A stretch of 64,000 bases of DNA from Acidobacteriota bacterium (GCA_022340585.1 JAJDNS010000044.1:23185-87184), one strand, 5' to 3'. Positions 34,411 to 42,817 are shown, counted from the stretch's first letter. The notes: generated by a model from the letters alone, not told the origin. Numbers and translations are program-made.

Positions 34411-35898
34411 ATGGAAATCACCACCCCGAGCCGCAGCTTCGGTGCCTTTCATCTTTCGGTCGACACTCTCCGGAGCCTCGAGGCGAAGGGCTATCGCACC
34501 CCCACCGACGTCCAGCACGAATCCATCCCCCTCGCCCTCGAGGGCAAGGACCTGGTCGTCCAGTCGCGCACGGGGACCGGGAAGACCGCGGCCTTCGGCG
34601 TCCCCATCGTGGAGAAGGTCGACCTGGAGCAGGAGGGCGTCCAGGCGGTGGTCCTCACCCCCACCCGCGAGCTGGCCATCCAGGTCGCCCAGGAGATCAC
34701 CGAGCTCGGGCAGGGCCGCGGCGTCAAGGTCGAGACCATCTACGGCGGCGATTCCATGGAGCGCCAGCTCGAGGGCATCCGGGCCGGGGCCCACGTGATC
34801 GTCGGGACCCCGGGCCGTGTCCTCGATCACCTCCGCCGGGGCACCCTGGACTTCAGCGGGGTGAAGACCCTGGTCCTCGACGAGGCGGACCGGATGCTCG
34901 ACATGGGCTTCGCCGTCGAGATGGGGCAGATCATGGCCTACGTGCCGGAGGAGCGGCAGACGTTCCTCTTCTCGGCGACCGTGCCGGTGGGGATCCGCGG
35001 CCTCATCTACCACTACCTGACCGAGCCGGAGTGGGTGCTTCTCTCCGAGGACGAGATCTACGTCAAGGAGGTCGAGCACGTCTACTGCCTGACCACCCGC
35101 CTGCAGAAGGACGCCACCCTCTACAAGCTCATCGAGTACGAGCACCCGACGTCCTCGATGATCTTCTGCAACACCCGGGAGGAGACGCGCAAGGTCAGCA
35201 CCTTCCTGGGGAACAAGGGGCTGGCGGTGGCCATGCTGTCCTCGGACCTGCCCCAGAAGAAGCGGGAGAAGGTCATGGGCCGCTTCCGGAACGGGGAGAT
35301 CCGGCACCTGGTGACCACCGACGTGGCCTCCCGGGGCATCGACATCGAGGACCTGTCCCACGTGTTCATCTTCTCCACCCCCGACTCACCCGAGCAGTAC
35401 ATCCACCGGGCGGGGCGCACCGGGCGGGTGGGGAAGACGGGACGCGCCATCAGCCTCCTGTCGGCCATGGACCTGATGAACTTCAACCGTCTCGTGAAGC
35501 GCTACCACGTGGACGTGAAGGAGATCCCGGTTCCCACCGACGAGGACGTCCAGGCCCGAAAGGCCGAGCGGGTGGTGGAATCGCTGGTCGAGGCGGGCCG
35601 GGCCCTGTCGCTCGAGGACTTCGCCGACCTGGGCCCGGTGGCTCGGGTGGTGGTGGAGCACGAGAGCCGCGAGCGGATCGTGGCCGCGCTGCTGAAGGGG
35701 CGCCTGGCCAAGGCCCCGGTGGTGGTCGACGAGGACGACGAGGAGGAGGGCTCGCTGCCGCCGCGGCGACGCTACGACAGTGGGGGGGGGCCAGGGCGGG
35801 GCGGCGGCGGTCGGAGAGACGGAGGACGGCGGGACGGCGGGCGTCGCGACGGAGGACGGCGGAACGGACGGGGCGGCCGGCGGGGGCCGCGGGGGTAG
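34411..35898 (+). CDS. DEAD-box RNA helicase with Arg/Gly/Asp-rich tail
   Basis: This 495-residue RNA helicase has motif I SRTGTGKT (52-59), DEAD at 157-160 and SAT at 188-190. Domain 2 has SRGIDIE and HRAGRTGRVG. The Q-motif FGAFHLS is near residue 10. The tail (about 450-495) is low complexity, made of RRDGG-type repeats, and likely binds RNA; the DNA there (35780-35898) is a purine-rich minisatellite. DeaD/RhlE/CsdA-type roles in ribosome assembly or cold response are likely, but the subfamily cannot be fixed. It converges with the ATPase gene downstream. Confidence 0.93.
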   Translation: MEITTPSRSFGAFHLSVDTLRSLEAKGYRTPTDVQHESIPLALEGKDLVVQSRTGTGKTAAFGVPIVEKVDLEQEGVQAVVLTPTRELAIQVAQEITELGQGRGVKVETIYGGDSMERQLEGIRAGAHVIVGTPGRVLDHLRRGTLDFSGVKTLVLDEADRMLDMGFAVEMGQIMAYVPEERQTFLFSATVPVGIRGLIYHYLTEPEWVLLSEDEIYVKEVEHVYCLTTRLQKDATLYKLIEYEHPTSSMIFCNTREETRKVSTFLGNKGLAVAMLSSDLPQKKREKVMGRFRNGEIRHLVTTDVASRGIDIEDLSHVFIFSTPDSPEQYIHRAGRTGRVGKTGRAISLLSAMDLMNFNRLVKRYHVDVKEIPVPTDEDVQARKAERVVESLVEAGRALSLEDFADLGPVARVVVEHESRERIVAALLKGRLAKAPVVVDEDDEEEGSLPPRRRYDSGGGPGRGGGGRRDGGRRDGGRRDGGRRNGRGGRRGPRG

Positions 35899-36011
35899 AG
35901 AGGCGAGGCTGCGGGGCGGAGAAGCGGGGAAGGCGCGGGCGGGAGAGAGCAGGAGGCCGCGGGGGCAGGCGGCGGGACGGAGAACCGGGGTCGGAGGTCG
36001 GAGGGGGAGAG

Positions 36012-36040
36012 GTTCAGAGTTCGCTGCGCGAACTCTGAAC
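36012..36040. terminator. Perfect 13-bp hairpin between convergent genes
   Basis: GTTCAGAGTTCGC (36012-36024), a 3-nt loop TGC, then GCGAACTCTGAAC (36028-36040). It separates the DEAD-box gene (+) from the ATPase gene (-) and could end transcription from both sides, although there is no T-run. The stretch before it (35899-36011) is purine-rich with no gene. Confidence 0.6.
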
Positions 36041-37071
36041 TACAGGCGCCGGCGGAGCCAGCGCTCGAAGAGCCAGCTGGTCAGCCGGTAGCTGTCGCCG
36101 TCGCGGGTGAGGTAGCCCAGCATGGTCAGGCCGTAGAGGGGCACCTCGAGGGCCTCCTCACCCTGACCCGTGCCCGAGGCCAGCTCCCGCCGGGACCGGG
36201 TCCCCTCTCGCGCCACCTCGGTGAGGAGGGCACGCTCCTCCTCGGCGAGCGTCTGGAAGTCCACCGAGAAGAAGTTGGCCACCATCTCGTCGGCGGCGAG
36301 CTGCTCGAGCGTGGCCGCGAGGTCCCGGTTCTCGAAGAGTCGGCTGGCGAGGAGCTGGACGAGAAAGGGGTGGCAGGCGGTGCGCTCGATGATCGTCTCC
36401 ACCTCGTCGGGGGCGAAGGAGCCGCGGGCGAGGAGCGCGCGGCACTCGTCGGCGGCCAGGGGAGTCAGGTAGACGGGCGGGATGAACCCGTGCAGGAAGG
36501 GCGACGTTGCCAGGGGCACCTCGTCGTCGAGGCGGGCGAGGAGGCGCGTGGCGGTCACCACCGAGCGGACGTCCCCCCCCCGGGAGAGGACCCGCCGCAT
36601 CCGGGCCAGGGTCGCGGGGTCGGAGCGGCCGACGACGAGAAGCTCTTCCGCCTCGTCCACGAGGAGCAGGAGACGCCACCCGCTGCGCACGGTCCGCCGG
36701 ACGAGGTTCGCGAGCATCTCCGCGATCGGCAGGCTCTCCAGCTCGTCCACGGTCACGTCGGTCGACCGGCGGAACGTCTCCGAGTCCTCGATGCTCGAGA
36801 GAAGGGTCTCGCCGAGCCCCCGGGCGTCGCCACTCCCCTGGAGATCCCAGTAGAGCGCGACGAAGGGGGTCTCCCGGCTTCGCTGGACCCGGTGCTCGAT
36901 CTCCTTGAGCAGGCTGGTCTTGCCGAGTCGGCGGGCGCCGAGCACCCAGATGGAGTGGCGCTCTCCCTCCAGAACGTCCCGCATGATGGTGGACCGTCCG
37001 AAGAAGTCCTCGCCTCGGACCCAGCTTCCGACGATGAAGGGGTTGCGCTGCGCCGGCGTCGAAGTGGCCAT
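36040..37071 (-). CDS. Orphan STAND/AAA-like ATPase
   Basis: This 343-residue soluble ATPase has Walker A GARRLGKTS (45-53) and Walker B LLLLVDEAEEL (D139, E140). A C-terminal helical/winged-helix part follows (about 260-343). Its opening NPFIVGSWVRGEDFFGR matches the start of the ATPase domain in the upstream protein (NPYIAGAPVLDEHMFYGR), so the two are paralogous. It is 7 nt downstream of that gene and surely in the same operon. A role as partner or decoy of the membrane ATPase is inference. Related P-loop proteins occur in STAND/archaeal ATPase groups. Confidence 0.82.
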   Translation of the reverse strand: MATSTPAQRNPFIVGSWVRGEDFFGRSTIMRDVLEGERHSIWVLGARRLGKTSLLKEIEHRVQRSRETPFVALYWDLQGSGDARGLGETLLSSIEDSETFRRSTDVTVDELESLPIAEMLANLVRRTVRSGWRLLLLVDEAEELLVVGRSDPATLARMRRVLSRGGDVRSVVTATRLLARLDDEVPLATSPFLHGFIPPVYLTPLAADECRALLARGSFAPDEVETIIERTACHPFLVQLLASRLFENRDLAATLEQLAADEMVANFFSVDFQTLAEEERALLTEVAREGTRSRRELASGTGQGEEALEVPLYGLTMLGYLTRDGDSYRLTSWLFERWLRRRL

Positions 37072-37078
37072 GGGCTCC

Positions 37079-39499
37079 CTAGTCTGCCACAGCCACGCCG
37101 CTGTCGGGGGGGGCCTCCGGCTCGCTCTCCTCCGTCTCCGCCTCGACCACCACTCTCGCGGCCTCCACGTCCTCGAGGCGGACGGTGAAGCGGCCCTGTT
37201 CGAGCATGTGGTTGAGGGAGTGGACGCAGTACTTCTGGACCAGGTAGGGCCGGAGCCGTGAGAGGTCGAGAATGCGTTCCACCGCCTCCGCCTTCCAGCG
37301 GAAGATGCCGGCCACCGGCTCGCGGATCAGGGCCTCGGCCTCCTCGCGGCTGAACGGCGAGAGCTGGATCTCGTCGAAGAAGTTGTACCAGGGGCTGACC
37401 TCGCTCTTCCAGCGTCTTCGTATCCCGACCCCGCTCATCACCGCCACGAGGTTCTCGGAGAAGCTCTTCATGAAGATGCCGCGCAGCCGCTGGTTCACGC
37501 TCTCCGAGTACTCGTTGAGGACGTCGACCTCGTCGAGCAGCAGGGCAAGCTTCACCCGGCGGCTCGTCCGCGTCTTCAGCTCCTCGATGACCTGCTTGAG
37601 GTCGTGGCTGAAGTCGCGCGCCTCGTAGCCGTCGGGCTCGGGTCGGAGCCGGAGCGACGCCCGCGTTTCGGCGGAGAGGTCGATGGTATCCGCGACCTCG
37701 GCCATCAGGGCGTGGAAGAACGTCTCCTCGGGAACTCCCTGGAGGTCGACGAACACCGGGAAGAACTGCCACTCGCCGGCCTCGTCCGAGGCGAGCACCT
37801 TGGACAGGTGGTGCAGGAAGGTGGTCTTCCCGATGCGCCGCTCGCCGGTGATCATCAGGCTGTTGCGGTGGAGCGTGCTCAGCATGCGGGCGGTGAGCTT
37901 CTCCCGTCCGTAGAACATGTGCTCGTCGAGGACGGGGGCTCCGGCAATGTAGGGATTGAACCGGCGACGCATGGCGCGACGCCGACGAAGACGGTGAGCC
38001 ACCCAGCCCATGCCGACCAGGCCCAGGGCGACCGCTCCCGCCGAGGGGAGGAACAACGGGGTCTCGTAGAAGAGCAGGCGCCGCTCGACGTTGATGGCCA
38101 GCGTGTGGGAGAGGCCGCCGGAGTCGGTCACGGTGACGGCGATCTCGTTCGGGCCCGGGTTGAGGGGCAGCTCCTGGACGAACGTCTGCACGCGCTTGGG
38201 GTTCACCGGGTCGTCCTCGGGGACGATCTCGGACACCAGCTGGCCTCCCACGTAGAACACCAGCTTCGCGATGGCCCGGTCGTCGGTGGCCACACCCCGC
38301 AGCGCCAGGGTGTCGGTCTCCACGATCGGCCCCTCCGACTCGAAGAAGAAGAGGTCCGGGCGCCGGTTCGGAAACCACCGGGCGAAGAGCTCCTCGCTGG
38401 TGCGCCGCTCCGCGGCGGCGAGGCGCTCGGCGGCCCGGGCGTGCCCGGGATCGAGCTGGAGGAGGCTCTCGAAGGCGACCTGGGCCTCGGGGAAGCGCCC
38501 CTCGGCCATGAGCTCCTCACCCCGGGCGGCCAGGCGCTCGATCTCGGCCCGCAGCTCGCGCTGGCCACGGAGGCGCTCGAGGATCTGCCGGTTCTCGGCA
38601 AGGAGCTTCCTGGCTTCGGCGTGGTCGGCGGCGGCCGCTTCGGTGAGTGGCCCGACCGCTTCCTCGTACTGGCCCGCGTCGAAGAGCTCGCGGCCTCGCG
38701 CGTACGCGGCCTGGACCTGGGCCCGGGTCCGCGAGGCCTGGATCCGCTCGTCGGCCACCCGCTGGCCCTCGAGTGCCCGGGCGTTGCCCGGGTCGAGCTC
38801 GATCACCTCGTCGTACGCCACCCTGGCCTCGGTCCACTGGCCCTCGGCGAGAAGCCGGTCCCCGTCGGCGAGGCGCTGGCGGATCCGGCGCGCCCGCGCG
38901 GTGTTCTCCCGTTCCGCCCGCTGGGCCTCCTGCAGTCGCTCCTGGTCGCGGGTGATGGCCTGCAGCGTCTCGGTATCGAGGTCCCCGGCCAGGATCGCCG
39001 CCTGGGCGAGGAGCGCCAGCGCCTCCTCCCACTCCCGTCGGCGCTCCAAGGCCCGGGCCTCGTTGCGCAGGCGCTGCATCTCCGCCCGAGCCAGCCGGCT
39101 CAGCCGCGCCCGGTGCGCGTTCTGGGCCTCGCTCCTCAGGCGCGCCAGCTCGGCGTGCTCGCTGCTCTCCGTCACCGCGCCGGCGTTCTCGGCCCGGTTG
39201 AAGGCCTCGATGGCCTCCAGGTACTTCTTCTGCCCCAGGAGGCAGCGTCCCATCTGGAAGTGGGGGAGGTAGTCCAGGAACTGCAGCCCGTAGGTCTGGA
39301 TGTTCACCCCCGCCCGCGGGCGGAGTCGGAGCGCCTGGTCGAGGTTCTCCACGCAGGCGTCCCACTGCTCGGCGGGGATGTCCCGGTCCCGGGCCTGGAG
39401 GTAGAAGTCGTACCACTCGTCCACGGCCCGGGCCGGCCCGGGGCCGAAGACGAGGAGAAGAAGGCAGACGACGCCGGCTCGCGTGGGCGCACCCGTCAC
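37079..39499 (-). CDS. Periplasmic-TPR / transmembrane / cytoplasmic STAND-type ATPase
   Basis: This 806-residue protein has an unusual topology. A signal peptide (1-25, cleavage after ARA) precedes TPR and charged helical repeats (about 80-370), an Ig-like beta domain (about 388-473), one transmembrane helix (about 481-503) and a basic RLRRRRAMRRR stop-transfer. A P-loop ATPase domain follows, with Walker A GERRIGKTT (552-560) and Walker B LALLLDE (651-657). By the positive-inside rule the TPRs face the periplasm and the NTPase the cytoplasm. The start is GTG 39499, with no clear Shine-Dalgarno; a downstream start is possible. A 296-bp repeat-filled gap separates it from the actin-like gene. 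Confidence 0.85.
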   Translation of the reverse strand: MTGAPTRAGVVCLLLLVFGPGPARAVDEWYDFYLQARDRDIPAEQWDACVENLDQALRLRPRAGVNIQTYGLQFLDYLPHFQMGRCLLGQKKYLEAIEAFNRAENAGAVTESSEHAELARLRSEAQNAHRARLSRLARAEMQRLRNEARALERRREWEEALALLAQAAILAGDLDTETLQAITRDQERLQEAQRAERENTARARRIRQRLADGDRLLAEGQWTEARVAYDEVIELDPGNARALEGQRVADERIQASRTRAQVQAAYARGRELFDAGQYEEAVGPLTEAAAADHAEARKLLAENRQILERLRGQRELRAEIERLAARGEELMAEGRFPEAQVAFESLLQLDPGHARAAERLAAAERRTSEELFARWFPNRRPDLFFFESEGPIVETDTLALRGVATDDRAIAKLVFYVGGQLVSEIVPEDDPVNPKRVQTFVQELPLNPGPNEIAVTVTDSGGLSHTLAINVERRLLFYETPLFLPSAGAVALGLVGMGWVAHRLRRRRAMRRRFNPYIAGAPVLDEHMFYGREKLTARMLSTLHRNSLMITGERRIGKTTFLHHLSKVLASDEAGEWQFFPVFVDLQGVPEETFFHALMAEVADTIDLSAETRASLRLRPEPDGYEARDFSHDLKQVIEELKTRTSRRVKLALLLDEVDVLNEYSESVNQRLRGIFMKSFSENLVAVMSGVGIRRRWKSEVSPWYNFFDEIQLSPFSREEAEALIREPVAGIFRWKAEAVERILDLSRLRPYLVQKYCVHSLNHMLEQGRFTVRLEDVEAARVVVEAETEESEPEAPPDSGVAVAD

Positions 39500-39534
39500 G
39501 CTGAGGAGCGAACCGGCCCGCGGCCGGATGCCCT

Positions 39535-39576
39535 GGCCAAGGACACGATCCCGCCATGGCGAACGTGTCCTTGGCC
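39535..39576. repeat. Palindromic repeat, AGGACACGATCCCGCC family, copy 1
   Basis: Arms GGCCAAGGACACG (39535-39547) and CGTGTCCTTGGCC (39564-39576) are perfect complements. The core matches 55386-55423 on the opposite strand with about 4 mismatches in 36. It lies in the gap before the TPR/STAND gene. Confidence 0.8.
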
Positions 39577-39594
39577 GGAGCTTCGTCCCCGGGC

Positions 39595-39781
39595 GTGCGA
39601 CGAAGAATCTCTCGGTGGGAGTGCGAAGGGCACTTCGTCGCACGTCTAGACCGGCCTCCTCAGGACAGCGGCGCTGCTCCCGCAGGGGGTGCGATCGGTT
39701 CGAAAGGACCGGGGCCCGGGAGTGTGGCGAGATCCTTCGTCGCACGTCCAAGCCGGGCTCCTCAGGATAGCGGCGCTGCTC
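39595..39781. repeat. CTTCGTCGCACGTC palindrome and direct repeats
   Basis: GTGCGACGAAG (39595-39605) pairs with CTTCGTCGCAC (39633-39643). About 47 bp starting there, containing CTCCTCAGGACAGCGGCG, repeat at 39735-39781 with few changes. Similar CTTCGTCGC...CTCCTCAGG sequences recur, to my recollection, in many environmental genomes without an assigned role. No gene was seen in 39500-39795. Confidence 0.75.
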
Positions 39782-39795
39782 AATGACGAACGCCG

Positions 39796-40860
39796 CTACT
39801 TCTCGAACATCGCGGCGATGTGCGCGCCGCGGGCGGTGGATGTGAGGGGATCCGCGGACATCCGGATCTCGGAGATCTCGACGGGGAACCGGCGGCTGCG
39901 CAGGGCCCGTTCGAAGAGCTCCCGGAAGCCCCTGGGCTTGGCGGTGCCGCCGGAGAGAACGATGGGCAGAGCGCGATCGGTCTTGGGCAGGCTGTCCACC
40001 TGGGAGATGGCCCCGCGCAGGGTTTCCACCAGCGTCTCCACGACGTCCTCGTAGTAGATGTGGAGCGCCTTCTCGAGCTTGTCCCGGGGGCTGCGGGTCA
40101 GGTCGAGACCCTCCTCCTTGATGACCTTCACGCGGGTGGCGTGCTCGCCCACGGCCTCGCCCACCGAGCGGTCGATGAAGTCGCCGGCCTTGGGAAGCGA
40201 GACCATGATCGAGGGAATCGACAGGAAGGCCAGGGTGGCGTTGCACATGCCGCCCCCGCAGGAGACGCCGATGCCGCTGAAGTTGTGATCCTCGAGCTCG
40301 GAGAAGATCACGGCCAGGCCCTCGTTGATCGCCATGGCCCGGTATCCCATGGACTGCAGGAACTTGCGCAGCGTCGCCTCGTGATACGTCAGCTGGGCCT
40401 CGCGCCCCGGGGGGGCCGCGGGCACGGAGAAGGCCAGCACCTCGTTGGCGGCGGTCGGCTTGGGGACCAGGGTCTTGAGGATCTGCTCCAGCACCGGCCA
40501 CGCCAGCTTCTCGTTGGGGTTGATGAGCCCATCGGCCATCGTGCGGCGGGTCTCGGCGTTGAACATGTTCGCGAAGCGGTCCGTGGCCGAGCCGAAGATG
40601 ACGATCTCGCCCCCGTCGCGAAAGTGGTGGATCTCGCTCTGCTGCGCGATCGTCCTCTCCGTCACCGGGGAGTAGGGGACGGGGATGAACGCATTCAGCT
40701 GGAACGAGCAGGCCACGTCCTTGCTGTCCCGACGCGCGGCGACGACCTTGCTCGTCCCGACGTCGAGCCCCAGCGGGTGAGCCCCGGTCTTGACCAGGTC
40801 CTCGAGGGGCTCCGGAGCGTCGTCCTGCGCCTTCCAGAGGTGGTCCTTGCTCTCCGCCAT
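39796..40860 (-). CDS. Divergent actin-like ATPase
   Basis: This 354-residue protein has the actin/Hsp70 fold signatures: phosphate-1 GLDVGTSKVVAA (D33, FtsA-like), the connect-1 segment with E180, and the adenosine motif VLSGGTAKPRGF (301-312). The phosphate-2 loop reads GVSCGGGMCN, where the usual Asp is replaced by Ser (S200), so ATP turnover may be altered. FtsA, MreB, ParM and MamK are relatives, but no known family fits well. An AAGGAG Shine-Dalgarno precedes the ATG at 40860. It lies 19 nt after the amidase-like gene and is likely co-transcribed. Membrane-associated filaments are inference. Confidence 0.82.
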   Translation of the reverse strand: MAESKDHLWKAQDDAPEPLEDLVKTGAHPLGLDVGTSKVVAARRDSKDVACSFQLNAFIPVPYSPVTERTIAQQSEIHHFRDGGEIVIFGSATDRFANMFNAETRRTMADGLINPNEKLAWPVLEQILKTLVPKPTAANEVLAFSVPAAPPGREAQLTYHEATLRKFLQSMGYRAMAINEGLAVIFSELEDHNFSGIGVSCGGGMCNATLAFLSIPSIMVSLPKAGDFIDRSVGEAVGEHATRVKVIKEEGLDLTRSPRDKLEKALHIYYEDVVETLVETLRGAISQVDSLPKTDRALPIVLSGGTAKPRGFRELFERALRSRRFPVEISEIRMSADPLTSTARGAHIAAMFEK

Positions 40861-40879
40861 CTCAGTCTCCTTCGCTCTC

Positions 40880-42283
40880 CTAGTGATTCGACGCGGTTCG
40901 CGTCGCGGCGGCGCCGGCCTGCCGGGCGCTCTCCTCGGCATCGCGGGTGTGCCGGGCGAGCCAGCGATCGTAGCGCTCCGACCTCTCCTTCCGCACGTCG
41001 GCGACCGTCTGGCCCGTCCGCGCCGCCTCCTCCGCCAGCTCGCGCTCGGCGCTCGGCACCCCTGGCCACGGCTGGCCCATGACCGCGAGGAACTGCTCGT
41101 CGTAGTCGAAGCCGAACAGCGCCACCGCCGGGGAGGGACGGTCGTACAGGTCGGGCAGCCCGAAGGCCTCGAAGGGGAATCCCCGGGCCCAGTCGACGTG
41201 GTGCCCGATGAGGTGGCGGCGAGGGTTGACGCTGACCAGCCCGTGGGTCACGCACATGTCGGGGGCGATCGACCACTTGTCCCGGAGGTAGTCGGTGAGC
41301 CGTCGGCCCGCCTCGAGCTGGGCCCGGGTGATGGGCAGGGCCCGCCCCCCTTCCCAACGGGTCTCGAAGCAGATCCCGATGGTGGGACCGTTGAGGTTCA
41401 GCCAGACCCGCTCCCCGGTGCGCCAGATCGACATGCCGGCGTGGTTGGCCCGGTCTGCCTCCTCCACCACGCGGAACGCCTGGCCGAAGCGATCGACGAG
41501 GTAGTGGTACACCTGGCGCCGCCGGAGATACCGGAGGAGATTCTGGCTGGAGTCCCGCAGCTTCTCGTTGTAGGACTCTCGGAGCGGCCAGATGTCGCTC
41601 TCCGAGGTGTGGTAGACGAGGCCGGAGGGCTTGTGGAGGACCTCGCCCATCTCGCCGTCAAGGGAGAAGGCGCGGTACCGCCGGGGCTCGCCGGCCACCG
41701 CGTAGGTCGTGTCGATTCGAAGGCCGTTGCTGTACAGCTCCCAGTCGTCGCCGGAGTCGACGAGCCACACTCCCTGCGGCGGGAGACCGTCGAGGGGGAG
41801 TGGGAGGTGCTCGGCCACCGGGCTGAGGGTGGGAGGCGCGGTCCCGGCCCGGCGCGACCGTGGATACGCGGCGAGGGCGAGCCCCGCTGCCACCACCATG
41901 AGCACGGCCGCCCAGTGGACGGCCCGGCGGGCGCGCGGTGCCACCGGCGGCCGTCGCCGCGGGGGCGCGTTCAGGGCCCCGTTCGGGTTGTGGGAGAAGA
42001 GCGCTCGGGCTTTGTCGAGCCGGCTGGCGCGGTAGAGCGCCCACCGCACCGGAGCCACCGGAACGGCCTGGAGGCGCTCGTCGACGGACTCGTAGTGCTC
42101 GAGAGAGCGCCTCATGTAGCGGAGCTTGGCGACCGGATCCCGGATGGTGCGGCAGCGGTCCTCGAGCTCAGCGATCGGGTCGGCCTTCAATCCGAAGACC
42201 CGGGGCAGGCGCACCGGCCCCTCCGGCTCTCTCCTCGCCGGTCGTCTCGCAGCGACCCGCCGACCCGGCTTCATCCGCGCCAA
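40880..42283 (-). CDS. Membrane-anchored N-acetylmuramoyl-L-alanine amidase-like (Amidase_2/PGRP) protein
   Basis: The 467-residue protein starts with a basic, Pro-rich cytoplasmic region and a short helical part (about 35-75). One transmembrane helix follows (about 119-141), then an extracytoplasmic Amidase_2-like domain (about 200-400). Ligand-type residues are visible in RANHAGMSIW, LNGPTIGICFE and THGLVSVNPRRHLIGHHVDW. The C-terminal tail is charged. The start is taken as TTG 42283 because GGAG lies 6 nt upstream; the ATG at 42274 is the alternative. It heads the module with the actin-like and STAND proteins. Peptidoglycan cleavage is probable but untested. Confidence 0.83.
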   Translation of the reverse strand: MARMKPGRRVAARRPARREPEGPVRLPRVFGLKADPIAELEDRCRTIRDPVAKLRYMRRSLEHYESVDERLQAVPVAPVRWALYRASRLDKARALFSHNPNGALNAPPRRRPPVAPRARRAVHWAAVLMVVAAGLALAAYPRSRRAGTAPPTLSPVAEHLPLPLDGLPPQGVWLVDSGDDWELYSNGLRIDTTYAVAGEPRRYRAFSLDGEMGEVLHKPSGLVYHTSESDIWPLRESYNEKLRDSSQNLLRYLRRRQVYHYLVDRFGQAFRVVEEADRANHAGMSIWRTGERVWLNLNGPTIGICFETRWEGGRALPITRAQLEAGRRLTDYLRDKWSIAPDMCVTHGLVSVNPRRHLIGHHVDWARGFPFEAFGLPDLYDRPSPAVALFGFDYDEQFLAVMGQPWPGVPSAERELAEEAARTGQTVADVRKERSERYDRWLARHTRDAEESARQAGAAATRTASNH

Positions 42284-42301
42284 ACTCTTCTCCGACTGTG
42301 G

Positions 42302-42331
42302 ATTATAGGGTTTGCCCGGTGCTGCTCACAA
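42302..42331 (-). promoter_or_regulatory. Promoter of the amidase/actin/STAND module
   Basis: TTGTGA (42331-42326), an 18-bp spacer and a perfect TATAAT (42307-42302) on the minus strand predict a start near 42295. That gives a 12-nt leader with a GGAG Shine-Dalgarno before TTG 42283. Confidence 0.6.
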
Positions 42332-42393
42332 GGCGCAGCTCTCCCTGGCCCGGCCGAGTGGGGCGGCCCACACGGGCGGCAATCGAAATGGAC

Positions 42394-42399
42394 TAGAAT
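42394..42399 (+). promoter_or_regulatory. -10-like TAGAAT upstream of the PilZ gene
   Basis: TAGAAT (5/6 to consensus) lies 25 nt before the GTG at 42425 in the divergent gap. No good -35 was seen. Confidence 0.3.
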
Positions 42400-42424
42400 T
42401 CTGTCCTCGCATGAGGTCGAAGCC

Positions 42425-42817
42425 GTGATCGAGCGTGAGGGGAGCGGAGGAATCGGAGGACGGCAGGACCGCCGCGAGCGGCGAGTGACTGTCGATCTCC
42501 CGGCGTCCGTCGGGGGCCGCTCCTGCCGAGCCGCACGGGCCCTGGACGTGAGCATGGTGGGATGCCTCCTCCGCTGCGAGGCGGGCCTCGACTCCGGCGT
42601 CGTCGTCGACGTTCAGCTCGAACTGCCGGACGGACCGCTACGGACGAAGGCGCGCGTGGCCTTGAGCTCCGTGGACGGCGACTCGCTTCCCGGCCCCGCG
42701 CACTACCTCACCGGTCTCGAGTTCCTCGGGCTCGCCGCCGCCGACGAGCCGAGGCTCCGGTCCTTCATCGAAGCAGAGTCCAGGCGGAGCGCGGGTGCGG
42801 GACCGACCTCTTCGTGA
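42425..42817 (+). CDS. PilZ-domain protein
   Basis: This is a 130-residue single-domain PilZ protein, likely a c-di-GMP receptor. The opening RQDRRERRVTVDLPASVGG carries the RxxxR-type motif at the domain's start, followed by beta-strands ending GLEFLGL. The start is GTG 42425; an ATG slightly upstream is out of frame. Its stop overlaps the next gene by 23 bp. It is divergent from the amidase/actin module, so the two may share control. Confidence 0.8.
   Translation: MIEREGSGGIGGRQDRRERRVTVDLPASVGGRSCRAARALDVSMVGCLLRCEAGLDSGVVVDVQLELPDGPLRTKARVALSSVDGDSLPGPAHYLTGLEFLGLAAADEPRLRSFIEAESRRSAGAGPTSS

Noticed and set aside
39595..39781. CRISPR array
   Set aside because: Only two direct copies with different lengths and no regular spacers; no cas genes in the window.
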